Shown here piece by piece: positions 50,874 to 62,599 of a DNA stretch of 64,000 nt (position 1 is its first letter; the number at the start of each line of letters is the position of its first letter). The stretch is from NCBI GenBank assembly GCA_950097015.1, contig CATNEN010000001.1:18232501-18296500 (forward strand), in the 5' to 3' direction. Position numbers and translations under genes: made by a program. A model generated the notes under the pieces. It saw only the letters and a program-made list of their open reading frames with translations. It was not told the DNA's origin and did no database searches. The DNA is from Macrostomum hystrix. Taxonomy: Eukaryota > Platyhelminthes > Macrostomidae.

Positions 50874-51450
50874 CAGCAATAGGTGCCCACAAGCTCCAGT
50901 TCAAGTTTATAACTCTGGCTACAATAGTACTAATTAAGTAGTCTGTGCTGCGAAACAACAACAACAACAACAACTATATACGCCAGGTCTCTCCATGGAA
51001 ACTGGAGAAACTGCAGGGAAACTGGGAAACTGGCTGCGAAACGCATGCAGTTAAGGCCAAGCGTGGCACCAATTGTTGGTTTCTTGAATTTTCCTAAACG
51101 GCAATAGGTGCCCACAAGCTCCAGTTCAAGTTTGTAAATCTGGCTACAATAGTAATTAAGTATAGTCTTTGTAGTGCGAAAATCATGTAGTTGAGGCCAA
51201 GCGTGGCACCAATTGTTGGTTTCTTGAATTTTCCTAAACGGCAATAGGTGCCCACAAGCTCCAGTTCAAGTTTGTAAATCTGGCTACAATAGTAATTAAG
51301 TATAGTCTTTGTAGTGCGAAAATCATGTAGTTGAGGCCAAGCGTGGCACCAATTGTTGGTTTCTTGAATTTTCCTAAATGGCAATAGGTGCCCACAAGCT
51401 CCAGTTCAAGTTTGTAAATCTGGCTACAATAGTAATTAAGTATAGTCTGT
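50874..51450. repeat. 140-bp tandem repeat, about four copies
   Basis: Units start at ggcaataggtgcccacaagc (50874, 51101, 51241 and 51381); the last spacings are exactly 140 bp and nearly identical. The first copy is diverged and carries an extra ~87 bp with a (caa)n tract. ORFs across it are repeat artefacts. Confidence 0.85.
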
Positions 51451-51467
51451 GTGATGCGACGCCGCAG

Positions 51468-51673
51468 GCTTACTTATTGACCCCGGATTTCGACAGGGAT
51501 CGCTTCTACGTCTATCCCAGAATACGGGGAATCAAATCCCATCGAAATTCATCATAGTTAAGGGGCATCCCGAAATCACTTTTGTCAGTGGTACCCCCGT
51601 CAAAATGACAAGCCTTGACAGGCAGGGCGGTATCGACTTTGAGTGGACCCCATTTGAAAACCGCTTCATCTAG
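51468..51673 (+). CDS. possible C-terminal coding exon
   Basis: From an acceptor (gacgccgcag) at 51468 the frame runs 67 codons to TAG at 51671: LLIDPGFRQGSLLRLSQNTG, a strand-rich middle (PSKFIIVKGHPEITFVSGTP) and a Trp/Phe end (GIDFEWTPFENRFI). The frame is open back to 51455. Composition is strongly protein-like against AT-rich flanks, and it follows directly on the 140-bp repeat, which would be intronic. No ATG, no partner exon and no recognised family. Confidence 0.4.
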
Positions 51674-52059
51674 AGAGATGAGACTGACGTTGTCTGGTAG
51701 GTCAGTAGATTTAGCGTCAGATGTTGTTAATTCCGTCGATAGATTTGCTGCTGTTGTATTGTACTAAGAGCGATAATTGTACTATCTGACGATTGTGGTT
51801 TCATGATTTCAAATGATTTCTACTTGAACTTATTAACCTGGAAAGTCACCTAGAAAATCTGACGAAATACATGCGAAAACATTTCAAGTACCTAGCCGAT
51901 TGCTAGCTACTGCTTCCATACTATTAGGTACTATGTTTTCTAAACTATTTTTGGACGGGAAATTCATTCTAGGCGGTCCGAGCTCAATATCTTTTGAGGA
52001 AAAAAGTTATGACCGTTTTCTTACTTTTTAGTAATTTTATCGACTCTGACTATGTCAGT

Positions 52060-52612
52060 AGTATACTTTCTCCTCTCTGTGGCTCACTCTCTCCTCTCTG
52101 TGCCCTCACTCTCTCCTCTCTGTGCCCTCACTTTCTCCTCTCTGTGCCCTCACTTTCTCTCTGTGCCCTCACTTTCTCCACTCTGTGCCCTCACTCTCCA
52201 CTCTGTGCCCTCACTCTCCTCTCTGTGCCCTCACTTTCCTCTCTGTGCCCTCACTCTCCTCTCTGTGCCCTCACTCTCCTCTCTGTGCCCTCACTCTCCT
52301 CTCTGTGCCCTCACTCTCCTCTCTGTGCTCTCACTCTCCTCTCTGTGCCCTCACTCTCCTCTCTGTGCCCTCACTCTCCTCTCTGTGCCCTCACTCTCCT
52401 CTCTGTGCTCTCACTCTCCTTTCTGTGCCCTCACTCTCCTCTCTGTGCCCTCACTCTCCTCTCTGTGCCCCCACTTTCTCCTCTGTGCCCTCACTTTCTC
52501 CTCTGTGCCCTCACTTTCTCCTCTGTGCCCTCACTCTCTCCTCTCTGTCACCTCACTCTCCTCTGTCACCTCACCCTCTTCTCTGTCACCTCACCCTCTT
52601 CTCTGTCACCGC
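52060..52612. repeat. 20-bp polypyrimidine minisatellite
   Basis: About 26 copies of ctctgtgccctcactctcct. With a 20-bp unit all three frames cycle through the same peptide (SLCPHSPLCALTLLSVP), so the three long overlapping ORFs are not genes. The strand is almost purely C/T apart from the gtg step and could adopt triplex-like structures. Confidence 0.9.
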
Positions 52613-52984
52613 ACCCTGTGATTCCAAGAAAGAAGTAATAATATTAACATAATAGTAATTTTAGTCAGTATACCTTGCAGCAGGTCACCTATGCCGTGCC
52701 TGTGCGGCACAATTTTTGCGAATGAGATGCGCTGATATTTTTGATAAATTAGCTTATGTATTTTCCCTGAAGTTTGACACGGAAAAGAATTGGTGAAAAG
52801 TCCTAGTTAGACAGAAACATTAATTGAACAAAGTACAGACCCTCACGTAAAAACACATACAGTGCATGCACAGTGAGCATAAAGAAAGCAGGAATTAGAG
52901 TTTGAGATTTTATCATTGTCAAACGCGTTTAGAACTTCAGAACTCTCTCCTCTCACTCCGCTGCTCGTTTGCAAGGGAGCACGA

Positions 52985-54350
52985 CCATTGAAGAAATTGC
53001 ATGACTACCAGGGAAAACTGAATAATTTAGTCATCGGAACATATTCTGAACAGTTTGACTCTAGCTCTCCTCTGACCATCCAAGAAATTGCATGACTACC
53101 AGGGAAAACTGAATAATTTAGTCATCGGAACATATTCTGAACAGTTTAACTCTAGCTCTCCTCTGACCATCCAAGAAATTGCATGACTACCAGGGAAAAC
53201 TGAATAATTTAGTCATCGGAACATATTCTGAACAGTTTGACTCTAGCTCTCCTCTGACCATCCAAGAAATTGCATGATTACCAGGGAAAACTGAATAATT
53301 TAGTCATCGGAACATATTCTGAACAGTTTGACTCTAGCTCTCCTCTGACCATCCAAGAAATTGCATGATTACCAGGGAAAACTGAATAATTTAGTCATCG
53401 GAACATATTCTGAACAGTTTGACTCTAGCTCTCCTCTGACCATCCAAGAAATTGCATGACTACCAGGGAAAACTGAATAATTTAGTCATCGGAACATATT
53501 CTGAACAGTTTGACTCTAGCTCTCCTCTGACCATCCAAGAAATTGCATGATTACCAGGGAAAACTGAATAATTTAGTCATCGGAACATATTCTGAACAGT
53601 TTAACTCTAGCTCTCCTCTGACCATCCAAGAAATTGCATGACTACCAGGGAAAACTGAATAATTTAGTCATCGGAACATATTCTGAACAGTTTGACTCTA
53701 GCTCTCCTCTGACCAACCAAGAAATTGCATGACTACCAGGGAAAACTGAATAATTTAGTCATCGGAACATATTCTGAACAGTTTGACTCTAGCTCTCCTC
53801 TGACCATCCAAGAAATTGCATGACTACCAGGGAAAACTGAATAATTTAGTCATCGGAACATATTCTGAACAGTTTGACTCTAGCTCTCCTCTGACCATCC
53901 AAGAAATTGCATGATTACCAGGGAAAACTGAATAATTTAGTCATCGGAACATATTCTGAACAGTTTAACTCTAGCTCTCCTCTGACCATCCAAGAAATTG
54001 CATGACTACCAGGGAAAACTGAATAATTTAGTCATCGGAACATATTCTGAACAGTTTGACTCTAGCTCTCCTCTGACCATCCAAGAAATTGCATGACTAC
54101 CAGGGAAAACTGAATAATTTAGTCATCGGAACATATTCTGAACAGTTTAACTCTAGCTCTCCTCTGACCAACCAAGAAATTGCATGACTACCAGGGAAAA
54201 CTGAATAATTTAGTCATCGGAACATATTCTGAACAGTTTGACTCTAGCTCTCCTCTGACCATCCAAGAAATTGCATGATTACCAGGGAAAACTCAATAAT
54301 TTAGTCATCGGAACATATTCTGAACAGTTTGACTCTAGCTCTCCCCTGAC
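52985..54350. repeat. 91-bp satellite, ~15 copies
   Basis: Units (ccaagaaattgcatgactac, cagggaaaactgaataattt, agtcatcggaacatattctg, aacagtttgactctagctct, cctctgaccat) repeat every 91 bp with >95% identity. Only a few diagnostic changes occur (gactacc/gattacc, tttgactc/tttaactc, ccatcc/ccaacc), distributed in a pattern that suggests multi-unit duplications. Confidence 0.95.
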
Positions 54351-54354
54351 CATT

Positions 54355-54875
54355 GTTGCCACACCTGGGCTAAATTACTATAGCTAAGTGTAATGACTAT
54401 AGGTAAGTCAAATACATGCACAAGTAGGATTGCAGGCAAGCAGACACGAAAGGTGTACACACGCATATGAGCATTGACACTTGTATGCATATGAACGCAT
54501 ATGAAGCAATTATGAAGTCAGATTGGCCGAGTTCGCATAACAACAAAACGCCTTGGACGACTGGAGGGAATTGAAAAATGACATTAGACAAGGCTAAAGG
54601 CGTAGAAGTGCGTAGCCACGTACCTTTAATTGTGCAAATATTTATAAAAGCTAAAATAGCGTTAGCAAGATGCTTCTTCAAAGATTGGTCACAATGGTTG
54701 AAAGACCAGAAACACCGCCTAAAAAATTGTATGGATCGTCATTTCCATTGTGTTGAATGCTCGCGCACGTCATCATGTTGACATTGCGCACGTCATCATG
54801 TTGACATCAGAATTGTAGCTTAAAGCTGCAGCGGAGCGTTGATTACAACTGTAGTCTTGGGCCCCAGGCACCTGT
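54355..54875. other. interval between satellite and zinc-finger ORF
   Basis: Contains a 24-bp duplication (gcgcacgtcatcatgttgac at about 54763 and 54787). Overlapping ORFs on both strands (54397-54681 minus, 54578-54781 plus) have no supporting motif. Confidence 0.35.
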
Positions 54876-54879
54876 GGAT

Positions 54880-55338
54880 TTAAATCAACTGAATGAGCAC
54901 TCGTAGGTTGACCAGCTGCTGGAAGAGCCGGCGATATTTCGTTGGCAGGAGTTTAGGTTTAGGACTTTTAGTAGGTTTAGTTTTACCACCAACAGCGATG
55001 TTGCGTAGCTCGTCAATGAAACTTAATGCAGCAAGGTTAGCAGCTTTGAAGTCCTCAGTCGTGATGATGATTCTATCGCCTCCTCTTCTCCCGCGATTGT
55101 GAATGAGCATGTGCATATCGAATCCCGAAGTGATAGTAGAGCAATATGGACAGAGATAAAAAATAGGAGACAACTCCAGCTTATGTTGTAGGCGACAGTA
55201 GCGAAAGTTGGCGCCGATTCGCCTTTCAGATAGGTCCGGATGAGCTCCGCGGCAATGCTGTTTAAAACCTGATGCCCTGCTACTCCAGTGGCACTGAAGA
55301 CACGTAATCGCGGCGTGAATGTTGGGAGGTGTCATCAA
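54880..55338 (-). CDS. C2H2-type zinc-finger ORF A, KDZ-linked cassette
   Basis: 152 codons from ATG 55338. Two finger-like motifs appear: CLQCHWSSRASGFKQHCRGAH (residues 13-33) and CPYCSTITSGFDMHMLIH (about 63-80). A basic-then-hydrophobic helix follows (FKAANLAALSFIDELRNI) and a Lys/Pro tail (TKSPKPKLLPTK). Layout and the SPKP tail parallel the ORF at 56138-56836, so they are paralogues. A ~450-bp spacer shared with the other cassette lies upstream. Both are on the strand of the KDZ transposase. They could be DNA-binding accessory proteins of the element or a host family captured with it. Confidence 0.5.
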   Translation of the reverse strand: MMTPPNIHAAITCLQCHWSSRASGFKQHCRGAHPDLSERRIGANFRYCRLQHKLELSPIFYLCPYCSTITSGFDMHMLIHNRGRRGGDRIIITTEDFKAANLAALSFIDELRNIAVGGKTKPTKSPKPKLLPTKYRRLFQQLVNLRVLIQLI

Positions 55339-55608
55339 CTTTCAATGGAAGTGATGCTGGCCTGAAATTTATTCGAGATTGAAGTTTGAAACGTTGACAA
55401 TTAAAGCTAGACCCTAAATGAAGGCGTGAACGCTAATATATAAACGCTAATAAGGACATTGATCTGCCATGCATATAATTGTATAAAGCAGGCAGTCTAT
55501 TCTCAAATGCACATCTATCTCCATTTGTCCTAGTTGTTCCCTGCACAGCCAACTAATGAGCAGAAAGAAAGCGCATCTAAAAAACAAGCAATTAAAAACG
55601 AAAACGCG

Positions 55609-56066
55609 AAACACTGTTTAGGAGCCCCTCCATTTATTTGACAGACAATGAAACTGTGAGCTATATAATAATAATAAAACGGAATTGAACGGAAAAGCTG
55701 ATAAATGAACGAATTTAATAGTGTCATTAGTCCCACGAATAAAAACAGTTAACGTAAGTACACTGCCAGTCCGCTGGATAGTGCAAACATGCACGGTAAG
55801 ATTGGCAGCGCACGGTAATTAGCAGATTTTATTCGCGCTCAACGAGTCCGCCGCGAAAAGGCTGACACATGGGCTCATGAAATTAGCAATTTAAAATGTA
55901 GCGCTTCACAGCACATTGAATTGCATGTGCAAAGTGAACTGTAAATATTTTGCTAGTTGAACGAATTGTATCCAAAATTTGGGCTTACTGGTATTCATTT
56001 TAGCGCTCTTAAACTTAACGCTTCACAGCACCCACACAAAAGTAGGTGCAGAGTGACTTGCTGTAA
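55609..56066. repeat. cassette spacer, copy A
   Basis: ~450 bp matching 56909-57470 at about 95% by eye (aaacactgtttaggagcccc, tgacagacaatgaaactgtg, cttaacgcttcacagcaccc). It lies upstream of ORF A on the minus strand and may hold its promoter. Confidence 0.75.
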
Positions 56067-56137
56067 TTGGCTCTGTCGATATACCAATTTTTCCATGGGA
56101 TAGGGTTGGTATGGTATTTTGTTTCAACAGGAAGACC

Positions 56138-56836
56138 TCAGGTAGCAAATTTTATGGGAGACGAGGTGGGAATTTTCGGGTTATATCGGGTCAAGTTGGT
56201 AGCAGATTTACGCAAGACAATAGGCGGTAAGGGTTTGACGCAATAAGGGACTCTTGGAGGAATCACAAATGGTAATGGGTTTCGACAGATTTTAGCTGGA
56301 ACTCGATGAGTTTCTGGCGTAGGTTTAGGACTTTTAGGAGCACCTTCAGAAGAGTTGCAGCGCTCTTCCTGCTGCTGCTGTTCTGCGGGAAGTTTTGTTG
56401 ACGCACTCGTCTCTTGGCTAGTTGCTGATGTAATTTGTACCTCGCCGATATCCTTGTACATCTCAACCAGGATAGATAGCTGACTAGCAGCGAACTCAAG
56501 TTCCATGTATTGGAGTGGATGCTTTTCTTCTGTAGCAAGTTTGTGAAGTTCTGCTACACGCCGCGAACCTGATTCGCGTAATTTCAGGACAGCCGCACGA
56601 CCCGAGAGGGCTTTGCGGCGGTATGTAGAGCCATATTCAGGTACGTGGCATCTCATAAAATGCGCTCTTTGGTGAGAAATCATAGCCCCGCATATCGGAC
56701 AGAGACACACCGGCTTCGCTTTTGAAGTCGCCTTCGCGAAGTCAATCATCGCCTGAATCCTGTCATCCTCCAGAGCGGGGTGCCTTTTCTCGCAATGCCT
56801 GCGTTTCGCTGAAATCGGTGACGTATATAGGCACAA
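56138..56836 (-). CDS. C2H2-type zinc-finger ORF B, KDZ-linked cassette
   Basis: 232 codons; the first finger-like unit is incomplete at the N-terminus (KRRHCEKRHP), and an acceptor (ccttttttag) upstream of 56855 suggests a spliced first exon. A clear finger CPICGAMISHQRAHFMRCH (about residues 47-65) is followed by a basic helix, a long helical segment (ELEFAASQLSILVEMYKDIG) and a Pro/Ser/Lys-rich tail with PKSPKPTPETHRVPAK. It is paralogous to ORF A. The start codon given by the frame is TTG, so the true start lies in the upstream exon. Confidence 0.5.
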   Translation of the reverse strand: MCLYTSPISAKRRHCEKRHPALEDDRIQAMIDFAKATSKAKPVCLCPICGAMISHQRAHFMRCHVPEYGSTYRRKALSGRAAVLKLRESGSRRVAELHKLATEEKHPLQYMELEFAASQLSILVEMYKDIGEVQITSATSQETSASTKLPAEQQQQEERCNSSEGAPKSPKPTPETHRVPAKICRNPLPFVIPPRVPYCVKPLPPIVLRKSATNLTRYNPKIPTSSPIKFAT

Positions 56837-56908
56837 GTATGTAAATGCTAAAAAAGGAAAACATGTTTATCAGGCACGGCAAGCAATGAAAAAAATAAGA
56901 ACGAGAAA

Positions 56909-57470
56909 CACTGTTTAGGAGCCCCACCATTTATTAGACAGACAATGAAACTGTGAGCTATATAATAATAATAAAACGGAATTGAACGGAAAAGCTGATA
57001 AATGAACGAATTTAATAGTGTCATTAGTCCCACGAATAAAAACAACTAACATAAGTACACTGCCAGTCCGCTGGATAGTGCAAACATGCACGGTAAGATT
57101 GGCAGCGCACGGTAATTAGCAGATTTTATTCGCGCTCAACGAGTCCGCCGCGAGAAGGCTGACACATGGGCTCATAGCGCTTTAAAATGTAGCGCTTCAC
57201 AGCACATTGAATTGCATGTGCAAAGTGACCTGTATAATTTTGCTAGTTGAAAGAACTATGTGTCCAAACTTTGGGCTTACTGGTATTCATTTTAGCGCTC
57301 TTAAACTTAACGCTTCACAGCACATTGTATTGCATGTGCAAAGTGACCTGCAAAAAATTTGCTAGTTGAAAGAAATGTGTCCAAATTTTGGGCTTACTGG
57401 TATTAATTTTAGCGATCTTAAACTTAACGCTTCACAGCACCCACACAAAAGTAGGTGCAGAGTGACTTTA
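56909..57470. repeat. cassette spacer, copy B, with internal ~117-bp repeats
   Basis: Matches 55609-56066. The segment gcttcacagcacattgaatt...gtgcaaagtgacctg recurs at about 57195, 57310 and 57428, i.e. two to three tandem sub-units where copy A has two. It separates the KDZ gene from ORF B. Confidence 0.75.
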
Positions 57471-57538
57471 CAAGGCAGCGCTTGACTTCAATTAAAAACA
57501 CAAGTAACGGTGGAATCATCAGTACACTGGTTGGATAC

Positions 57539-59986
57539 TTAATCGGAGTCGCTATCAGAAGACTCCGAATCTTCTGAAGCAACCGCTTCATTAGCGCTCT
57601 GACTCAGTGTGCTGAGGGAGAACTTATTCGCAAGAAGATATTTTACAGCATCAGTCACGCTTTTACTTGCAACATCTTCAAGCAGTCTTCTAAACAATTC
57701 CCGAAATTGAGCGGCTAAGCCCGGCTGATTCGCTAAGTCATCACAGAGGCTCTGCAAATTAACCTGAAGGTCAACCCACTCATCTGAAATAATATGCGCT
57801 TCTTCTTTTAGGCGTTTATATTTGATACTGACGTCTATAGCCCGCTGACGAAATCGGATGGAAAGGTCGGTTCCAGACAAATGTTCATATTTCGCACTAC
57901 GCGGTTTTTTATATTCATCGAAAGAAGCTCTGTCTTCAATTGGAAGACGAGCGTAGAGTTTTTTCATGTCGGATGCATAACTTTTAACCTTTCGCAAGCA
58001 CATTCTGGTTTGACTTTGGCCAACTGACTTACCAACCTGTTTACTCCAATGATCTCTGTGCACTGCAAGAGCGCGTAGCTCACATAGGATATCATCTTCC
58101 GAGTTGTGTACAGCTACTCGGAGGGAATCTTCATACCATTGGGAGCCTAAATCCAAAATTTCATCCTCAGAGATGACCAGACTGTCATTTAGGACCCCCG
58201 AGTGCTGCAAAATCGCAGACTGGCTTTGTAGCTCTTTTAGTTCACTTAGAATGCTTTTTCCCGCACCTACCATAAGCTTAATACGTTGTGTAAACCACCC
58301 AGAAGCGCTAAGAAGCTGTTGTGCATTAAAGAAGTATAGAATATGCGCCATGTATTGTGCTCGTCGGTCTTTTCGCATGTACTTTAAAAACTTACCGAAC
58401 GGCCTGAGTTGAGACCAGGCTCGCTCAGTATTCTCTCCATCGCATAGACCTGCGCCTGGAGTAACGCGAACAGAAAACTTTTTTTGACAACTGGGCAGGT
58501 GACCAAGAGCATGAAAAGCGTTTATTGCACAGCTACTCGCTTGAATGTTGGCACCAGACTTCGCAATAGCGGACGTAACCCGGCTGGATACGCGACAGCC
58601 TGTGAATTGGGATAAAGAGTAAGTCATGTTGTCATATAACTGTACACAAGCAACAGTATTTCATAGATTGTACGCATTTTATAAATTAATAATAAACTTA
58701 CCCACGTCATATACGACAAGTAATTCCTTAGACACTTTGACGTTTCGCAGAAAGTGTTCAAGGCACTGTTCCAGGTAGCAAAACTTTTCTCGACCAGTTG
58801 TGATATTTGAGCCACACAAAAGGCGATTGTGACGACAGAATAATCCAAAGAAACCCGTGACATCATGTCTCTGCTCACGGCTTAATGGTTCATGAGCACC
58901 GGCCTTCCAATTAGGACAATTCTGTTCCTCTGCTCGATTTTTTGGCACATCCGCTTTAATATCTACATAGACAAGCGGCGTAGGTAATGGACGACCATCT
59001 GATGGTATTTCCAGTTGTGTACGCCCCCTGGCTTTAAAGCGCTGCCAACCAAATAGAGCATCTGCACAGACAACAGTTTTGCGCACAGCGTGATTATCTG
59101 GACAGAGAAGACAATTATTTGGCCATTTTGCTGAGGCCATTTGCAGGTGGCGAAACCGCAGCAAAACATCATGTCGTTGAATGCGTTGATAAGTGCTTTT
59201 TACTAGAGCCAAATTATATGTACCTTGTCCCAGAGTTGGCCCAATGAGCAGTGTACTGACCGCTCTGTGAACAGGCAACTGCCCAGTCATACACAAACTG
59301 TCTAGCAGGGACAAAAAGGTAAAAGAAAAGAATGCATACCCATCTGAATCAGGCTTTGACCCTTCGCAACAAGGGAAGAACCCTTGGGAAAGGAGTGCAC
59401 CAATAAGATCACAGGAGTCGCAGGTAATAAAAATGACCTTTACGCTTCCAGCCAGATCTATAAGGTCAACTTTTGTAGCCGCACAGACATTCAGATTCAA
59501 TTTACTAGAAGCGCAGCAAAACATTTCAAAAGCATCGTGAGTAGCATCCAGTTCCTGAAACATTAGACTCTCCTTATTCCATATGAGAAACTTGTGGGCT
59601 GAAAACTTTTTATGCGTCTCATTTTTACAGCTGGCACATAAGCTAAGTCGACAAGTAACACATCGATATACACCTTCGTGCTCATAGCAAGAGGAACACA
59701 GATTTAAGAGAAAATGCTTCTCGTAACTACCTCTGTATTTCTCAGCAAAGCTGTCAAAATCTACCCATTCAACATCTTCTACTGTAGGAGCAAAAGACTC
59801 AGGCATACCGACATCATTCTCGGTGCTAGCTTCCACTGGAACAGGAGTAGTTTCAGACACAGGACGCCGAGATGTTGAGCCTCGATTTCGGCCGCTAATG
59901 ATTGTCTTAATCTTTCTGGGTCGCCCACGACAGCCAGTTTGCAGTGTAGCTTTGACAACACGCTTCAGTTCGATGCCGCGATACAT
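57539..59986 (-). CDS. KDZ (Kyakuja-Dileera-Zisupton) transposase, two exons
   Basis: Exon 1 (59986-58702) and exon 2 (58599-57539) are separated by a 102-nt intron (GTG-G|gtaagt ... ttcacag|GC-TGT) and join into 781 residues. There is an N-terminal AT-hook-like RGRPRK (20-25), then a CxC2 cysteine cluster (97-137: CSSC, CVTC, CASC, His, Trp) that accompanies KDZ transposases. The catalytic core follows: CADALFG (Asp about 309), VVYDVGC (Asp 427, at the splice junction) and, after FHALGHLPSCQ, DGENTERAWS (Glu about 487), the third acidic residue. The C-terminus is helical with an acidic SDSDSD-type end. An acceptor lies just before the ATG, so a 5' exon may exist. All key residues are present and no stop interrupts; terminal repeats were not located. 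Confidence 0.85.
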
Positions 59987-59989
59987 TGT

Positions 59990-62590
59990 CTGGAAATGAG
60001 AAAGTAATTTATAATCATTGCTCTACAGTATTTAATATTGTAGACAGACAACTGTTTTCTATTTAATACTATAAAGTTTTATATATTCTACAATGAAATC
60101 ATAGCACTTATATTCAACATATATTCCCACAAGTATTGTGGCCATGTAACTACAGTCTGTGGAGATTGCTGACCTGCACTTGGGCGTCATTTCTATACAC
60201 TTGCTTGAATATAAAGAATTGAACATTTACTTAAAAATTTGCACACAAATCCCTTTTTCTCACTCTCACAAATTAACACATTACTGCCACCCATGGACTC
60301 CATGGAATGTGACAAAGATTGGCAGACTTGGGGTGGCAGTTTGCTCAGCTTTGCCAGGGCCAGACTGTCATGCTGCAGTGTCCAGCTGCAGCTATTCTGC
60401 CGGACACACTGCAGTTGTTCTGCCTAGATGATCAGCCTGTCTGATACTGATACCAGCATGGACTTCTCTAATCCTCCAATGGATTGCCACTAATCTCAGT
60501 CTAATACCCTCTCAAGTGATTGATTTCAAGATTTCAAGTTCACGATTTACGATTGATAGATATAAATATTGATCTTAAGTTCAAGGTCCACTGGAAAGAA
60601 GCCTTTATGTGCAAAGAGTATGCATTAGTTTTTTGAGATCTTGCCCTATTAACTATTTACTTTATTTACTATTTACCAAAGCCTACTTGACTCAATGTTA
60701 AAGTTACTTATATTGGTGGTGCATGTCACATATTACATTGTTTATAATTTCTTTCTGGCACACAGAGCCACCTTTTTGACTCTGGAAGTAGGCTAGGAGG
60801 CTAGGTCTAAAGACCAAATGAAATTAGTGACTGTGTTGCTTCATAAAAAGTTGCAGAGCTTGGTACACTGTTAAGCAAGAAATGCAAAGAAACTAGCAGC
60901 AGAACTTAATAAATAAAAGTGAATATTATAGTCGGACAACTGTTTCTAATTTAATACACACTGGCACAACCTCTAACAAAATTTTGGATTAACCTATCTT
61001 CAATGTTAACTAAATATGAGTAAATGCTTATAGGCACTAGCTATAGTACTGGTTTACTGCCGAGTTAACTAGTTTCTAACCTGCCAAAGATAGTCAGATA
61101 ATATTTCCTATTCAATACTAGCTATCTAGGGTGTTATATTACATCATATTAACCATGTAATTTTGCCATATAGCGACATGTTATTTTCCAACTGACATTG
61201 TTTAGACATTTATCGAGTTTTTAATTACCTTGTGCAAATGACTCTGATTTGTCCAAAACTAAGTGAAGAGTGAAGTAAACAATACAAATATTTTTCTTTT
61301 TAACCTTAATTACGATTTACGAAGAACGAAATTAGCTACCAAAGTGGCAATAATCTAGAAAAAGTAACAGTAATGTGGAATGATTGCAATTGGTACAATC
61401 TTGTACTTTTTTGTCCCGATTTACCTGCCTTTCACTTTCAGTTGAACTCAAAGAGAAAATTAAATTACAAAATTAATTAATTCAGTTCAAAATTAAAATT
61501 TGAAAAAGTTAAAAACAACATGGCGGACAACTCCGACGAACATGCATCTGAAATTATTTAAACCGCGCCAAAAAAATCTGCAGAGCCTTCTTTATGTATA
61601 TGTTTAAGAACATAATTATTTGTTTTTTCAAAGCAGTATTAAGTAGTCTATACCTTTATTACGATTTTGTTTTTTTAAACTTGAACGCTACGAGTACGTT
61701 ACGGTTTACATACGTAAGTTGCGGGTAATATCGAGCCGATCTTCAAGAAAGGAAAATAATGTGTTTCGTAGCTAATTATTTGGAATACCTTGGTTTTTCG
61801 AGAATTATTAAATTAAGACCTAATATACCAGAAAGTCTTACGGTTTCCCTACTTTGTAGCAGAACACGAAAGCTCAGACACTTTTATTAAAAATATATAA
61901 TATTTGTAGATGAATTAACTAAATCGATGTTTCAGTAGGTTGAACTCGTGCGATTATACTGCTTTTGCGACAGAATGCAATGACTTTGCATCAATTAGAT
62001 TTATAAATTGGTCGATTATTTATCATGTTGATTTCTGTCGAAAAGGTTAAATGTTCCGGAAACTTTATGTAACTCTAAACAAAGTAAAACATTTAGATAC
62101 TGGTGTGAGGCATTGCACTTCGTACCCTACAAAATTTAAACGCTGTTTTGCCGTTTTTATGCAGTATGTGTTTAAAAAAAATCTTTTAGCGAACTATTTT
62201 CGCTTCAACCTTTCTTTTAAGTTACTTTTATGCTTTAAAAATAATGATTTTTGCCTTGCTGGTCTTTATTTAAAACTTTATGGATTACATGCAATGACAA
62301 AAATAAGTAGAATGTTTGGTGCAACGATAAATCGATGACTTTCGTTACGGGTGCTAATAATTTTGACTTTTGCTGAGTATTTGTAATATTGACGTTCACC
62401 CTTTTGGTTTTTGAAGCTTTGCAGATAAAATTTGGGGACCTGCTGGACCCGTCGTTAGATAATGGAGCGATTCGCTAGCTCGCGATATATTTGCTTGCGT
62501 TGCTAATATTGCGTTGCGAATTTGATCGCTACGATGGCCATTGCTTAAAATAAGTAAGCACAAGCTGCAGCCTGCAGCCAAAAAAGTAAT
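59990..62590. other. AT-rich interval without a supported gene
   Basis: A GC-richer island at 60285-60430 is open on both strands (plus ATG 60292, 44 codons; minus frame from an acceptor near 60427), and neither frame shows a motif. At 61519 acATGGCGGACAAC is a strong start context with only 13 codons. The rest is AT-rich. Confidence 0.4.
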
Positions 62591-62599
62591 AAATTACTA

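Noticed and set aside
52052-52652. Three overlapping ORFs of 176-214 codons
   Set aside because: All read the same 20-bp repeat in three frames; no start context or unique sequence.
52985-54350. CRISPR-like array
   Set aside because: The 91-bp units are contiguous and homogeneous with no unique spacers, in a eukaryotic context.
60239-60430. ORF island at 60.3 kb
   Set aside because: Open on both strands, no motif, no partner exons; strand cannot be chosen.
61519-61560. Gene start acATGGCGGACAAC
   Set aside because: The frame stops after 13 codons and no donor site lies within it; it may be a YY1-like site but nothing else supports a gene.
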